Positions 47,157 to 55,825 of a stretch of DNA of 64,000 nt are shown one piece after another. The translations under genes and the position numbers were made by a program. This DNA comes from Stenotrophomonas oahuensis (GTDB lineage: Bacteria > Pseudomonadota > Gammaproteobacteria > Xanthomonadales > Xanthomonadaceae). The stretch is taken from positions 1,957,001 to 2,021,000 of the forward strand of contig NZ_CP115541.1 in NCBI RefSeq assembly GCF_031834595.1, written 5' to 3'. Below the pieces are notes generated by a model, which ran no database searches, had not been told where the DNA came from, and saw only the letters and a program-made list of their open reading frames with translations. Position 1 is the stretch's first letter. Each line of letters begins with the position of its first letter.

Positions 47157-48323
47157 ATGAGCCACTCGATGACGACGGAACTCGAAGAAGCGCAGCAGGC
47201 CTATAGGGAGGCGGCACGTGACTTCGCCCAGGCCGAACTGGCACCGCACGCCGCGCGATGGGATGCGGAGGGCATCTTTCCGCGCGAGGCGATCGCCAAG
47301 GCAGGGGAACTCGGGTTCTGTGGCCTGTACATGGACCCCGAGGTCGGTGGCAGCGGCTTGAGCCGTCTGGACGCCGCCGTCGTCATCGAGGAGCTCGCCA
47401 ACGTGGATCCGTCCACTGCGGCGTATATCAGCATCCACAACATGGCTTCGTGGATGGTGTCGACCTGGGGCCAGGACGGGCTGCGTGCACACTGGTGCAC
47501 CGACCTGTCGGCCGGTACCAAACTCGCCTCGTACTGCCTGACCGAACCCGGCGCGGGCTCGGACGCCGCGTCGCTGAAGACCACCGCTGTGAGGGACGGT
47601 GACCACTTCGTGCTGAACGGCTCCAAGGCCTTCATCTCCGGTGCCGGCGCGACCGAGCTGCTGGTGGTGATGGCACGAACCGGCGGTGCCGGTGCGGGCG
47701 GCATCAGTGCGATTGCGGTGCCGGCCGATCTGCCGGGCATCAGCTACGGCCGCAAGGAAGAGAAGATGGGCTGGAACAGCCAGCCCACCCGTGGCATCAC
47801 CTTCGAAAACGTGCGCGTGCCGGTCGACCACCTGCTGGGCGAAGAGGGCAGTGGCTTCAAGCTGGCCATGAAGGGCCTGGACGGCGGCCGCATCAACATC
47901 GCCGCCTGCTCGCTGGGCGCGGCACAGGGCGCACTGGATGCCGCACGCCGCTACATGGGCGAGCGCCGCCAGTTCGGCAAGACCCTGTCCGATTTCCAGG
48001 CGCTGCAGTTCAAGCTCGCCGACATGGTGACCCAGCTGGTGGCCGCACGGCAGATGGTGCACAGCGCCGCACGCAAGCTCGATGCCGGTGCCAGCGACGC
48101 CAACGTGTGGTGCGCAATGGCCAAGCGCTTCGCCACCGATGCCGGCTTCCAGGTCTGCAACGAAGCCCTGCAGATCCACGGCGGATACGGTTACATTCGC
48201 GAATACCCGATTGAACGCCTGCTGCGCGACAGCCGCGTGCATCAGATTCTGGAGGGCACCAACGAGATCATGCGTGTGATCGTGGCCCGCCACCTGCTCA
48301 ACACCGAAGAGGAACTGCGATGA
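47157..48323 (+). CDS. Acyl-CoA dehydrogenase, probably isobutyryl-CoA dehydrogenase
   Basis: 388 residues. SYCLTEPGAGSDAASLKTTA and AFISGAGATELLVVMART for FAD/substrate binding, IHGGYGYIREYPIERLLRD, and the catalytic Glu in ILEGTNEIMR. Position between mmsA and the enoyl-CoA hydratase points to isobutyryl-CoA to methacrylyl-CoA. The SxGAGATELLVV segment is the isobutyryl type rather than isovaleryl. The stop overlaps the next start (ATGA). Confidence 0.9.
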   Translation: MSHSMTTELEEAQQAYREAARDFAQAELAPHAARWDAEGIFPREAIAKAGELGFCGLYMDPEVGGSGLSRLDAAVVIEELANVDPSTAAYISIHNMASWMVSTWGQDGLRAHWCTDLSAGTKLASYCLTEPGAGSDAASLKTTAVRDGDHFVLNGSKAFISGAGATELLVVMARTGGAGAGGISAIAVPADLPGISYGRKEEKMGWNSQPTRGITFENVRVPVDHLLGEEGSGFKLAMKGLDGGRINIAACSLGAAQGALDAARRYMGERRQFGKTLSDFQALQFKLADMVTQLVAARQMVHSAARKLDAGASDANVWCAMAKRFATDAGFQVCNEALQIHGGYGYIREYPIERLLRDSRVHQILEGTNEIMRVIVARHLLNTEEELR

Positions 48324-49117
48324 TGGATTGGCGCAAGCACGAACACACCGGCCTGAAGGTCGAGGCCGATGGCCACGTCGCCGTGGTGACGCTGGACAAT
48401 CCGCCGGCGCACACCTGGACCGTGCACAGCCTGTCCGCGCTGCGTGACCTGGTTGGCGCGCTGAATGCCGACAAGGACATCTACGCCCTGGTGATCACCG
48501 GTGGCGGTGAGAAGTTCTTCTCCGCCGGTGCCGACCTCAAGCAGTTCGCCTCCGGCGACAAGGCCGCCGCACGCGAAGCCGCACGCCGTTTCGGCGAAGC
48601 CTTCGAAGCGCTGTCCGGCTTCCGTGGCGTCTCCATCGCCGCCATCAATGGCTATGCCATGGGCGGCGGGCTGGAATGCGCGCTGGCCTGCGACCTGCGC
48701 ATCATCGAAGACCACGCCCAGGTGGCGCTGCCGGAGGCCACCGTCGGCCTGCTGCCGTGCGCCGGCGGCACCCAGAACCTCACCCGTCTGGTTGGTGAGG
48801 GCTGGGCCAAGCGCATGATCCTGCTCGGCGAGCGCATCGACGCCGATACCGCGCTGCGTATCGGCCTGGCAGAAGAGAAAGTGGCCAAGGGTGCGGCCAA
48901 GGCACTGGCGCTGGAGTGGGCGCACAAGGCCGAGAAGCAGAGCCCGACCAGCATCGCGGCCTGCAAGACCCTGGTGCAGTTCACCCGCACCGGTTCGCAC
49001 GCCGCTGCACTGGTGGCCGAGCGTGAGGCCTTCGTCGATCTGTTCGACCGTGCTGACCAGGCCGAAGGCGTGAATGCCTTCCTGGAAAAGCGCGCACCGC
49101 AGTGGAAAAACGCATGA
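48320..49117 (+). CDS. Enoyl-CoA hydratase (methacrylyl-CoA hydratase step)
   Basis: 265 residues, crotonase fold. FSAGADLKQFAS (oxyanion), AINGYAMGGGLECALACDLRI and LPEATVGLLPCAGGTQNLTRLVG with the catalytic Glu pair region. In this operon it should hydrate methacrylyl-CoA to 3-hydroxyisobutyryl-CoA. It overlaps both neighbours by 4 bp (ATGA). Confidence 0.91.
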   Translation: MMDWRKHEHTGLKVEADGHVAVVTLDNPPAHTWTVHSLSALRDLVGALNADKDIYALVITGGGEKFFSAGADLKQFASGDKAAAREAARRFGEAFEALSGFRGVSIAAINGYAMGGGLECALACDLRIIEDHAQVALPEATVGLLPCAGGTQNLTRLVGEGWAKRMILLGERIDADTALRIGLAEEKVAKGAAKALALEWAHKAEKQSPTSIAACKTLVQFTRTGSHAAALVAEREAFVDLFDRADQAEGVNAFLEKRAPQWKNA

Positions 49118-50289
49118 GCAGCGCGCCGTCGATGGACGAGGCCCCGGTGCTGTTCGAAGAGCGCAGCGCCGCCAACGGCATGCGCATCGGCATCGCCACG
49201 TTGAATGCACCGCGCACCCTCAACGGGTTCTCGCTGCCGATGGCGCATCTGCTGCTGGAGCGCCTGCAGGCCTGGGCCGACGATGCCGGCATCGCGCTGG
49301 TGGTGCTGCAGGGTGCGGGCGAGAAAGCCTTCTGCGCCGGTGGCGACCTGCACAGCCTGTACAAGAGCATGCAGGCCTACCGTGCCGACGGCAGCACCGA
49401 CGTGCGCGATAACGCCTACGCGGCGGAGTTCTTCGACGTCGAATACCGCGTCGACTACGCCATCCACACGTATCCCAAGCCGATCCTGTGTTGGGGCCAC
49501 GGCATCGTCATGGGCGGTGGCATCGGCCTGATGTCCGGTGCCAGCCACCGCGTGGTCAGCGAGCGCAGCAAGCTGGCGTTCCCGGAGATCACTGTCGGCC
49601 TGTTCCCCGATGTCGGCGGCAGCTGGCTGCTGCCGCGCGTGCCGGGCAAGGGCGGGCTGTTCCTCGCCCTCACCGGTGCCACGCTCAATGCGGGTGATGC
49701 CATCTACGCGGGTCTGGCCGACATCCACATCGCCGAAGCCAACCGCCCGGCCGTGTTCGACGCACTGGCCGGCGTGCACTGGAGCGATGACGCCCAGCGC
49801 AACCACGCCCAGCTCAGTACCCTGCTGCAGCAGCACGCCAGTGACGCCGCCACCGGCCCGCTGCTGCGCAACGCGGCCAGCATCGACGCACTGTGCGAGG
49901 GTGCCGATGTCGCCGATGTCGTCGCCGCCATCAGCGCGCTGAAGACCGAAGATCCCTGGTTGCAGACCGCGCAGGCCACCCTCGCCGCCGGAGCCCCCGG
50001 TTCGGCACGGCTGGCCTGGGAACTGCAGAAGCGTGCCGAAGGTGCTTTGCTGGCCGACGTGTACCGCTTCGAGTACGTCGCCGCGCTGCACAGCGCCGCC
50101 CACGGCGACTTCGCCGAAGGCATCCGCGCGCTGCTGATCGACAAGGACCGCAGCCCGAAATGGCAGCCGGCCACCCTGGCCGAGGCCACCCCGGCCTGGG
50201 CGCAGACCTTCTTCGTTTCGCCGTGGGACGACGCCGCGCATCCGCTGGCCGACCTCGGTGCCACCGTTACTGAAAGGAGCCTTGCATGA
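49114..50289 (+). CDS. 3-hydroxyisobutyryl-CoA hydrolase
   Basis: 391 residues, crotonase superfamily. FCAGGDLHSLYK, HGIVMGGGIGLMSGASHRVVSE, FPEITVGLFPDVGGSWLLPR, and the long C-terminal region (SPKWQPATLAEAT) that distinguishes HIBCH from plain hydratases. It frees 3-hydroxyisobutyrate, removing toxic methacrylyl-CoA derivatives. The start at 49114 overlaps the preceding stop. Confidence 0.92.
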   Translation: MSSAPSMDEAPVLFEERSAANGMRIGIATLNAPRTLNGFSLPMAHLLLERLQAWADDAGIALVVLQGAGEKAFCAGGDLHSLYKSMQAYRADGSTDVRDNAYAAEFFDVEYRVDYAIHTYPKPILCWGHGIVMGGGIGLMSGASHRVVSERSKLAFPEITVGLFPDVGGSWLLPRVPGKGGLFLALTGATLNAGDAIYAGLADIHIAEANRPAVFDALAGVHWSDDAQRNHAQLSTLLQQHASDAATGPLLRNAASIDALCEGADVADVVAAISALKTEDPWLQTAQATLAAGAPGSARLAWELQKRAEGALLADVYRFEYVAALHSAAHGDFAEGIRALLIDKDRSPKWQPATLAEATPAWAQTFFVSPWDDAAHPLADLGATVTERSLA

Positions 50290-51176
50290 GCCGTATTGCA
50301 TTCATTGGGCTGGGCAACATGGGCGGCCCGATGGCCGCCAACCTGGCCAAGGCCGGCCATGCCGTGCGCGTGTTCGACCTGGTGCCGGCCGCCGTGCAGG
50401 CTGCCGTGGACGCCGGTGCCACCGCCGCCACCTCCGCACTGGATACGCTGACTGACGCCGAAGTGGTCATCAGCATGCTGCCGGCCAGCCGCCATGTGGA
50501 AGGCGTGTACCTGGGCGAAGACGGCGTGCTGGCCGACATTCCAGGCGGCGCGCTGGTGATCGATTGCAGCACGATCGCGCCGGCCACCGCACGCAAGGTG
50601 TCTGAAGCCGCCGCCGCGCGCGGCCTGCAGATGCTCGACGCCCCCGTCTCTGGCGGCACCGCCGGCGCAGCGGCCGGCACGCTGACCTTCATTGTCGGTG
50701 GCGAAGCCGATGCGCTGGAACGTGCCCGCCCGCTGCTGCAGGCCATGGGCAAGAACATCTTCCATGTCGGTGCCAGCGGTGCCGGTCAGGTCGCCAAGCT
50801 GTGCAACAACATGGCACTGGGCGTGATCATGGCGGTCACCGGTGAGTCCATCGCCCTGGGCGTCGCCCACGGACTGGACCCGAAGGTGCTCTCGCAGATG
50901 ATGGCGGTCAGCACCGGCCGCAGCTGGGCCACTGAAGTGTGCAACCCGTGGCCGGGCGTGCTGGAAAATGCGCCGGCTTCGCGCGGCTACAGCGGCGGCT
51001 TCGGCAGCGACCTCATGCTCAAGGACATGGGCCTGGCCGTAGAGGCCGCCATGAGCGTAGGTGCCTCCATCCCGCTCGGCGAACTCGCCCGCAACCTGTA
51101 CTCCATGAACCACCAGGCCGGCCGCGGCAAGCTGGACTTCAGCAGCGTCGTCCAGCTGATCGCCAACGAAAAATAA
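50286..51176 (+). CDS. mmsB: 3-hydroxyisobutyrate dehydrogenase
   Basis: 296 residues. NAD site IAFIGLGNMGGPMAANLAKAG, substrate loop DAPVSGGTAGAAAGTL, the catalytic Lys in GAGQVAKLCNNM, and NPWPGVLENAPASRGYSGGFGSDLMLKDMGLA. It makes methylmalonate semialdehyde, which mmsA then uses. Last gene of the operon, followed by SMAG palindromes and a terminator. Confidence 0.95.
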   Translation: MSRIAFIGLGNMGGPMAANLAKAGHAVRVFDLVPAAVQAAVDAGATAATSALDTLTDAEVVISMLPASRHVEGVYLGEDGVLADIPGGALVIDCSTIAPATARKVSEAAAARGLQMLDAPVSGGTAGAAAGTLTFIVGGEADALERARPLLQAMGKNIFHVGASGAGQVAKLCNNMALGVIMAVTGESIALGVAHGLDPKVLSQMMAVSTGRSWATEVCNPWPGVLENAPASRGYSGGFGSDLMLKDMGLAVEAAMSVGASIPLGELARNLYSMNHQAGRGKLDFSSVVQLIANEK

Positions 51177-51196
51177 CAATCGGCATCTCGCCGGTC

Positions 51197-51256
51197 GCGC
51201 ACGACTCACCGGTGGGTCACGACTCAACGGTGGGTCACGACCGTTGGTCGTGACAC
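51197..51256. repeat. SMAG-like palindromes after mmsB
   Basis: A perfect stem GTCACGACC-GTT-GGTCGTGAC at 51234-51254, preceded by the related units GCACGACTCACCGGTGGGTC and CACGACTCAACGGTGGGTCA with degraded stems. The copies look like a decaying tandem array. Confidence 0.65.
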
Positions 51257-51302
51257 GAACAACCCAAATGCATCCCGCAACCCGGGATCCACCGCGGTGG
51301 GA

Positions 51303-51346
51303 TGGGCGGCTGCCAAGCACTTGAAGCCAGGCAGCCGCCCATTTTT
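51303..51346 (+). terminator. Rho-independent terminator of the mms operon
   Basis: TGGGCGGCTGCC-(15 nt)-GGCAGCCGCCCA followed by TTTTTA: a 12-bp perfect stem and a T run. It also lies just past the end of the convergent ohr gene (51352), but the T run suits the plus strand. Confidence 0.88.
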
Positions 51347-51351
51347 ATGCA

Positions 51352-51777
51352 TCAAACAATCGTCAACGTCACATCGATGTTGCCACGCGTGGCATTCGAG
51401 TACGGGCAGACGATATGCGCCTTCTGCACCAGCTCTTCCACCTGCTCACGCGGCAGGCCCGGCACGCTGATCTGCAGCTCGGCCTCAATACCGAAGCCGG
51501 TCGGAATCTGACCGATGCCCACGCGACCGGTGATCTGCGTCTCGGCCGGCAGTGCGACCTTGGCCTGACCCGCCACGAACTTCAGCGCGCCCAGGAAGCA
51601 GGCCGAGTAGCCAGCTGCGAACAGCTGCTCCGGGTTGGTGCCCGTGCCGCCGGCACCGCCCAGCTCGCGCGGGGTGGACAGCTGCACGTCCAGCACGTTG
51701 TCCGACGAGACGGCGCGGCCTTCGCGACCGCCGGTTGCGGTGGCCTGGGCGGTGTACAGAACCTTTTCAATCGACAT
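51352..51777 (-). CDS. ohr: Organic hydroperoxide resistance protein (Ohr/OsmC family)
   Basis: 141 residues ([22 protein letters not shown]). Peroxidatic Cys in [12 protein letters not shown], resolving Cys in [13 protein letters not shown], and the Arg in GGREG/PRELGG loops fit Ohr. It reduces organic and lipid hydroperoxides using lipoylated donors. No MarR-type ohrR gene is adjacent; the divergent neighbour is an AraC regulator. Confidence 0.93.
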   Translation of the reverse strand: MSIEKVLYTAQATATGGREGRAVSSDNVLDVQLSTPRELGGAGGTGTNPEQLFAAGYSACFLGALKFVAGQAKVALPAETQITGRVGIGQIPTGFGIEAELQISVPGLPREQVEELVQKAHIVCPYSNATRGNIDVTLTIV

Positions 51778-51886
51778 GGGATATCTCCTGGCTGTGAAGG
51801 GGTGAACCGTTGTTGAGGTGTACTTTGCCCGCAATGGGTGGACGTGTGGCAACATGGCGTCCAGAAAACTTGATCTGGAGTCCGCC

Positions 51887-52732
51887 ATGGTCGACCGCCT
51901 TCAATCCCTGCTCAGCCGCTTCGCGGTCCGTGCCGAGGTTTTTCACACGGGCGCGCTGACCGGCACCAACGATCTGCCCGGCGACGGTGAGCGCGGCCAG
52001 CTGCACCTCATCCGCGACGGCCGCATCCAGGTGAAGCATCAGGACGGTTCGGTGCTGGACATCGACCAGCCCAGCATCCTGCTCTATCCCCGTGCCCACG
52101 CGCATCGCCTGGTCGTAGATCCCAGCACCGGCGCAGGAACCGCCTGTGCCCACGTGCAGTTCGAAGGCGGCATCAACAACCCCATCGTCAACGCCTTGCC
52201 ACCGGTGATCTGCCTGCCGCTGAAGGAGCTGTACGGCGGCGCGCCGATTCTGGAGGTGCTGTTCGAAGAAGCCTTCGCACAGCGCTGCGGTCGCCAGGCG
52301 CTGCTGGACCGCTTGTTCGAAATCGTGCTGATCCAGGTGCTGCGCGTGCTGATGGAGAACGGTCAGCTGCGCGTCGGCCTGCTTGCTGGCATGGCACATC
52401 CCCGTCTGCGCCACGCGCTGGTCGCGATGCACGAAGCGCCGGCCGAAGAGTGGACGCTGGAAAGTCTCGCCCAGCGTGCGGGCATGTCGCGCAGTGCCTT
52501 CGCCGACAGTTTCCGCGACACCATCGGCAGCACGCCGGGCCACTACCTGCAGGGCTGGCGTACCCGGCTGGTGCAGCAGGCGCTGCGCAAAGGGCAGCCG
52601 CTCAAGCGCATCGCGATGGATGTGGGCTATGGCAGCGAGGCGGCGCTGTCGCGCGCGTTCAAGGCGCAGACCGGGCAGTCGCCGCGGCAGTGGAAGCAGG
52701 GTGTGGAAACCAGGGCTGCCGTGACGGCGTGA
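51887..52732 (+). CDS. AraC-family regulator with N-terminal cupin
   Basis: 281 residues from ATG 51887 ([21 protein letters not shown], the usual start of this subgroup; ATG 51854 is possible). Cupin_6-type sensor at about 1-165, then two AraC HTHs at about 180-275 ([66 protein letters not shown]). It is divergent from ohr by 109 bp, so it may control ohr, but that is inferred from position. Confidence 0.87.
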   Translation: MVDRLQSLLSRFAVRAEVFHTGALTGTNDLPGDGERGQLHLIRDGRIQVKHQDGSVLDIDQPSILLYPRAHAHRLVVDPSTGAGTACAHVQFEGGINNPIVNALPPVICLPLKELYGGAPILEVLFEEAFAQRCGRQALLDRLFEIVLIQVLRVLMENGQLRVGLLAGMAHPRLRHALVAMHEAPAEEWTLESLAQRAGMSRSAFADSFRDTIGSTPGHYLQGWRTRLVQQALRKGQPLKRIAMDVGYGSEAALSRAFKAQTGQSPRQWKQGVETRAAVTA

Positions 52733-52754
52733 GAGGCCGCCACGGCGGGACGGG

Positions 52755-53192
52755 TTACTGGATGTTGAGCGGATCGTCGCCCTTCTTGTACGCGTAGCCG
52801 GTCATTACCCAGTGCCCACCGTGACCGGTGGAAGGTTCGGTCCACTGGAACGTCCACGACTGCATCGTGCCGTCCGGCAGCGTGTTCTCCACGCTATAGA
52901 CCTCACCCGGGTAGCCTGAGTCCGGCAGCCCGCCGGGTGGCGTCGGGGTGTTGCGCTGGGTGAGAGGGAAGTGCTGGATTCTTTCTACCGAGACCACGCT
53001 TGCGCCGCTCAGCGGTGGAAACCGGGGCGCATGCTTCGAGACCCATGCGAGTACTTTTTGCCCCTCGTTCTGGTTTGCTGCCCACGTGTGGTTGACGACG
53101 ACGGTGGCGCTTGATGGCGCTTTCGCTACCGCCACACCGGTGGCACTGGCTGCCAGTACAAGCGCGAGCATTGCTGGAACGATCAACCTCAT
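52755..53192 (-). CDS. Secreted protein of unknown function
   Basis: 145 residues. Signal peptide MRLIVPAMLALVLAASATGVAVA, then a Trp-rich mature part (NHTWAANQNEGQKVLAWVSKHAP; WTFQWTEPSTGHGGHWVMTGYAYKKGD). No cysteines. The start at 53192 is chosen for AAGGGAG about 8 bp upstream. I do not recognise a family. Confidence 0.68.
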   Translation of the reverse strand: MRLIVPAMLALVLAASATGVAVAKAPSSATVVVNHTWAANQNEGQKVLAWVSKHAPRFPPLSGASVVSVERIQHFPLTQRNTPTPPGGLPDSGYPGEVYSVENTLPDGTMQSWTFQWTEPSTGHGGHWVMTGYAYKKGDDPLNIQ

Positions 53193-53333
53193 AGCATTCA
53201 CTCCCTTGATCAAGCGCGATGCGGATTCATCGCGCCGGATCGAAGCTAATGCAGCGCCTGCACCATCCCGAATGCAACAAATTGCATCCTACCGTTGTGC
53301 GGGATCAAATCTGACCCCGTCGGACACCCAGCC

Positions 53334-54290
53334 TCAGATCGTCCACTCCCGATCCGTCGTGAACATGATCGTCAACCACCGATCCGGCGATTCCTCCCCC
53401 AACGCCTCACCGATCTCATCACGTAGCCGGTCCCATTCCACCAGCGCACGCGGCGGGTCATTCTCCGGTACCACAAAGAACAGCTCGATCTGATCGCCGC
53501 GCCCCACCTTGGCCACATAGCTGCGGTGTTCAATGAAGCCATGCTTGGCCACCACCGCCCGCGCCACCTCATCCACATGCGCCTGCAAACCCACCGGCGT
53601 GATCAGCAGGATGTCCGACAGCGCCCGCCGCACCGTGCCCAGCGGAGCAAGCACCACGAACGCGCACACCACCAGCAGGATGGCCGGATCGATATACGGC
53701 ACCACCCATGCCCATTCGGTACCACGCAGCAGCCAGCCGCCGCCAAACGCCAGCAGGTAGGCACCGGACATTGCTGCCGCCACCATCCAGTTCTTCGCAT
53801 CCAGCCCCACGAACTCCGAGCCGATGCGCCGGTTCGCCCGCCGCACGAAGATCGCCAGCGCACTCTCGGCAATGATCGACAGCACCGCGAACACAATCGC
53901 CGGCCCCAGCGCGATATGGCGTCCGCCGGACATCAGCGCGTCCACCGCATTGACCGCCGCATACAGCGCCGCCCCGATCATCAGCGTGCCGCTGACCCCC
54001 AGCACGATGGGCTCCAGGTGCCAGAAGCCCATGGTAAAGCGCTGGTTCAAGCGGGACTGCAGCGCATCCACATTGGTGGACAGGCTGATCAGGCGCACGA
54101 CCAGCAGCGACAGCCAGGTCATCACCACGTCGATCAGGCCGTAGATGCCGTCGAAGATGATCAGCGACGAATTGGCCAGCAGCCCGAAGGCCACCGCCGC
54201 CGCCGCCATCGCAAACGAGGCCGCAATCGACAGGCTCAGCACGCCCTGTTCGGTGGTGGGGTCGAAGCGGGAAGGGCGGGTGCTGCGCAT
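53334..54290 (-). CDS. Cation diffusion facilitator (CDF) family transporter-like protein
   Basis: 318 residues with six membrane helices (about 18-40, 45-68, 88-112, 122-142, 160-182, 190-210) and a cytoplasmic C-terminal domain with QAHVDEVARAVVAKHGF. CDF-type acidic residues sit in IIFDGIYGLIDVV (helix 2) and in GLDAKNWMVAAAMSG (helix 5). The canonical HxxxD pair is not evident, so metal choice is unclear. ATG 54290 is preferred over 54326. Confidence 0.8.
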   Translation of the reverse strand: MRSTRPSRFDPTTEQGVLSLSIAASFAMAAAAVAFGLLANSSLIIFDGIYGLIDVVMTWLSLLVVRLISLSTNVDALQSRLNQRFTMGFWHLEPIVLGVSGTLMIGAALYAAVNAVDALMSGGRHIALGPAIVFAVLSIIAESALAIFVRRANRRIGSEFVGLDAKNWMVAAAMSGAYLLAFGGGWLLRGTEWAWVVPYIDPAILLVVCAFVVLAPLGTVRRALSDILLITPVGLQAHVDEVARAVVAKHGFIEHRSYVAKVGRGDQIELFFVVPENDPPRALVEWDRLRDEIGEALGEESPDRWLTIMFTTDREWTI

Positions 54291-54577
54291 GGTGACAGGG
54301 CTGGGTGGACCGGGCCCATTGTGCACATCCCCCGTGACAGGCCATGAAGATCGCCTGTAAGTGACTGATATGAATGATGGAAAAACCGGCGCGGCAGCCC
54401 AGCGTCATCAAATTGACGCCCATCCCGTACAATCGCCTCAGCGCAGCCGTGGGGACGGTTGCCGACCGGGCGTGGAAGCCGTATCGCCGGGCGGTAACGA
54501 ACCGCTGTGCAGAATGGATGCTCAACTACCGCCGTGCGCCCCGACAGGGCCAGGCATTACGCAGGGAGAAGCGGAAC

Positions 54578-55102
54578 GTGAACTTGAATACCTCGAATCC
54601 GGCGATGAGCGCAGCCGCCTGCTGTGCTGCGTTGCTGGCACTTTGCCTCGGGCTGGTTGCCGCCCATCCTGCCGCCGCCGCTCCGCAGACGTCCTCGGCA
54701 CCTGCCGCGGAGACGATCAGCGACGAGGACATGGACCCGGGCCTGGACGATTCCTACAACGTCGCAGATTTCCGTCCTCAGTACGGTGCCTGCATCGAGG
54801 CGAGTGACGCAGTCATGCCTGAGATCAAGGATTGCCAGGACGAGGAATTCTCCTTCCAGGAGGCACGACTGCGCGCTGCCCTGGCCCGGATCAACGCGGG
54901 TCCAGACGGCTACTTCAAGGACGAGGTTGGCAACTGGCAGGCGGAGTACATGCGTTACACCAACATCAACTGCGGTGATAAGGAGAAGAACGGCCCCGTA
55001 GGCGAAGGGCTGTCGTGCTTCATGAATCGCTACGCCAATCGCGCAAATGCGTTGGAAGCCCTGGCCGACATGGCGGAAAAGGTTTACGGAAAGGGGCGCT
55101 GA
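54578..55102 (+). CDS. Secreted LprI-like protein, candidate immunity protein 1
   Basis: 174 residues from GTG 54578, preceded by AGGGAGAAG. A signal peptide ends at about residue 35 (AAHPAAAA). The mature part has DDSYNVADFRPQYGACIEASD, EIKDCQDEEFSFQEARLRAAL and NCGDKEK...SCFMNRYANRANALEAL: four cysteines in the spacing of LprI/DUF1311 lysozyme-inhibitor-like proteins. It is clearly paralogous to the next gene. Position upstream of a peptidoglycan-degrading effector suggests it protects the cell wall of the producer. Confidence 0.75.
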   Translation: MNLNTSNPAMSAAACCAALLALCLGLVAAHPAAAAPQTSSAPAAETISDEDMDPGLDDSYNVADFRPQYGACIEASDAVMPEIKDCQDEEFSFQEARLRAALARINAGPDGYFKDEVGNWQAEYMRYTNINCGDKEKNGPVGEGLSCFMNRYANRANALEALADMAEKVYGKGR

Positions 55103-55194
55103 CACTCAGCGCCTTCAACCCGTTGCGTGCAACGGCTCAAGACAAGAATCGCGCTGCTACCTGAAAGGCAGCCACCTGCAAGGAGAACCAGACA

Positions 55195-55800
55195 ATGCAG
55201 ATTACGAACACACACCAGCACCGTCGCATCGCTCAGCCGATCAAGCGGTCATTCGCAGTACTTGCCTTGGTGATGGCGCTGGCTGCATGCCAGGCCTCGG
55301 ATACCGAAGCGCAAACCGCGAATGTGCCGGCTACCGCCCCTGAGACCGCAGCAGCAGCTCCGTCCGCCCCAGCAGCATCGCCGGCTGCACCCGCCGCTGG
55401 TTCGACCGAAGTTCCCTTGACCACCGCCGACGCGGCCGATGACGCGCAGCCCGCGGCGCTGGATGACTCCTACAACAAAGCCACCCTGCGCCCGGAGTAT
55501 GCCAAGTGCATCAAGGCCACCGAGGGCGTGACCCCGGAAATCCAGGCCTGCCAGGACGAGGAGTTCGCGTGGCAGGAGAAGCGTCTGCAGACCGTGTGGG
55601 GCAAGATCGCCGACGGTCCGGACAGCGTTGAGAAGGACAAGCTGGCCGACGAACAGGCCGCCTACATGGAAGACACTGACAAGAACTGCACCTGGAACCC
55701 CGACGAAGACGGCCAGGGCCAGATGCTGGACGCGCAGTCGTGCCGCATCAACCGCTACGCCAACCGCGCTGGCGCGCTGCAGGCGCTCACCTCGAAGTAA
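55195..55800 (+). CDS. LprI-like lipoprotein, candidate immunity protein 2
   Basis: 201 residues. A lipobox, VMALAAC (Cys near 32), replaces the plain signal peptide of its paralogue. A Pro/Ala-rich linker (about 45-80) spaces the domain from the membrane. The domain repeats DDSYNKATLRPEYAKCIKAT, EIQACQDEEFAWQEKRLQ and SCRINRYANRAGALQAL. Lipoprotein inhibitors are the usual immunity partners of XVIPCD lytic effectors in Xanthomonas. It ends 25 bp before the effector gene. Confidence 0.8.
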   Translation: MQITNTHQHRRIAQPIKRSFAVLALVMALAACQASDTEAQTANVPATAPETAAAAPSAPAASPAAPAAGSTEVPLTTADAADDAQPAALDDSYNKATLRPEYAKCIKATEGVTPEIQACQDEEFAWQEKRLQTVWGKIADGPDSVEKDKLADEQAAYMEDTDKNCTWNPDEDGQGQMLDAQSCRINRYANRAGALQALTSK

Positions 55801-55825
55801 TTCATCCCGCAAAGGAGTGTAGGCA

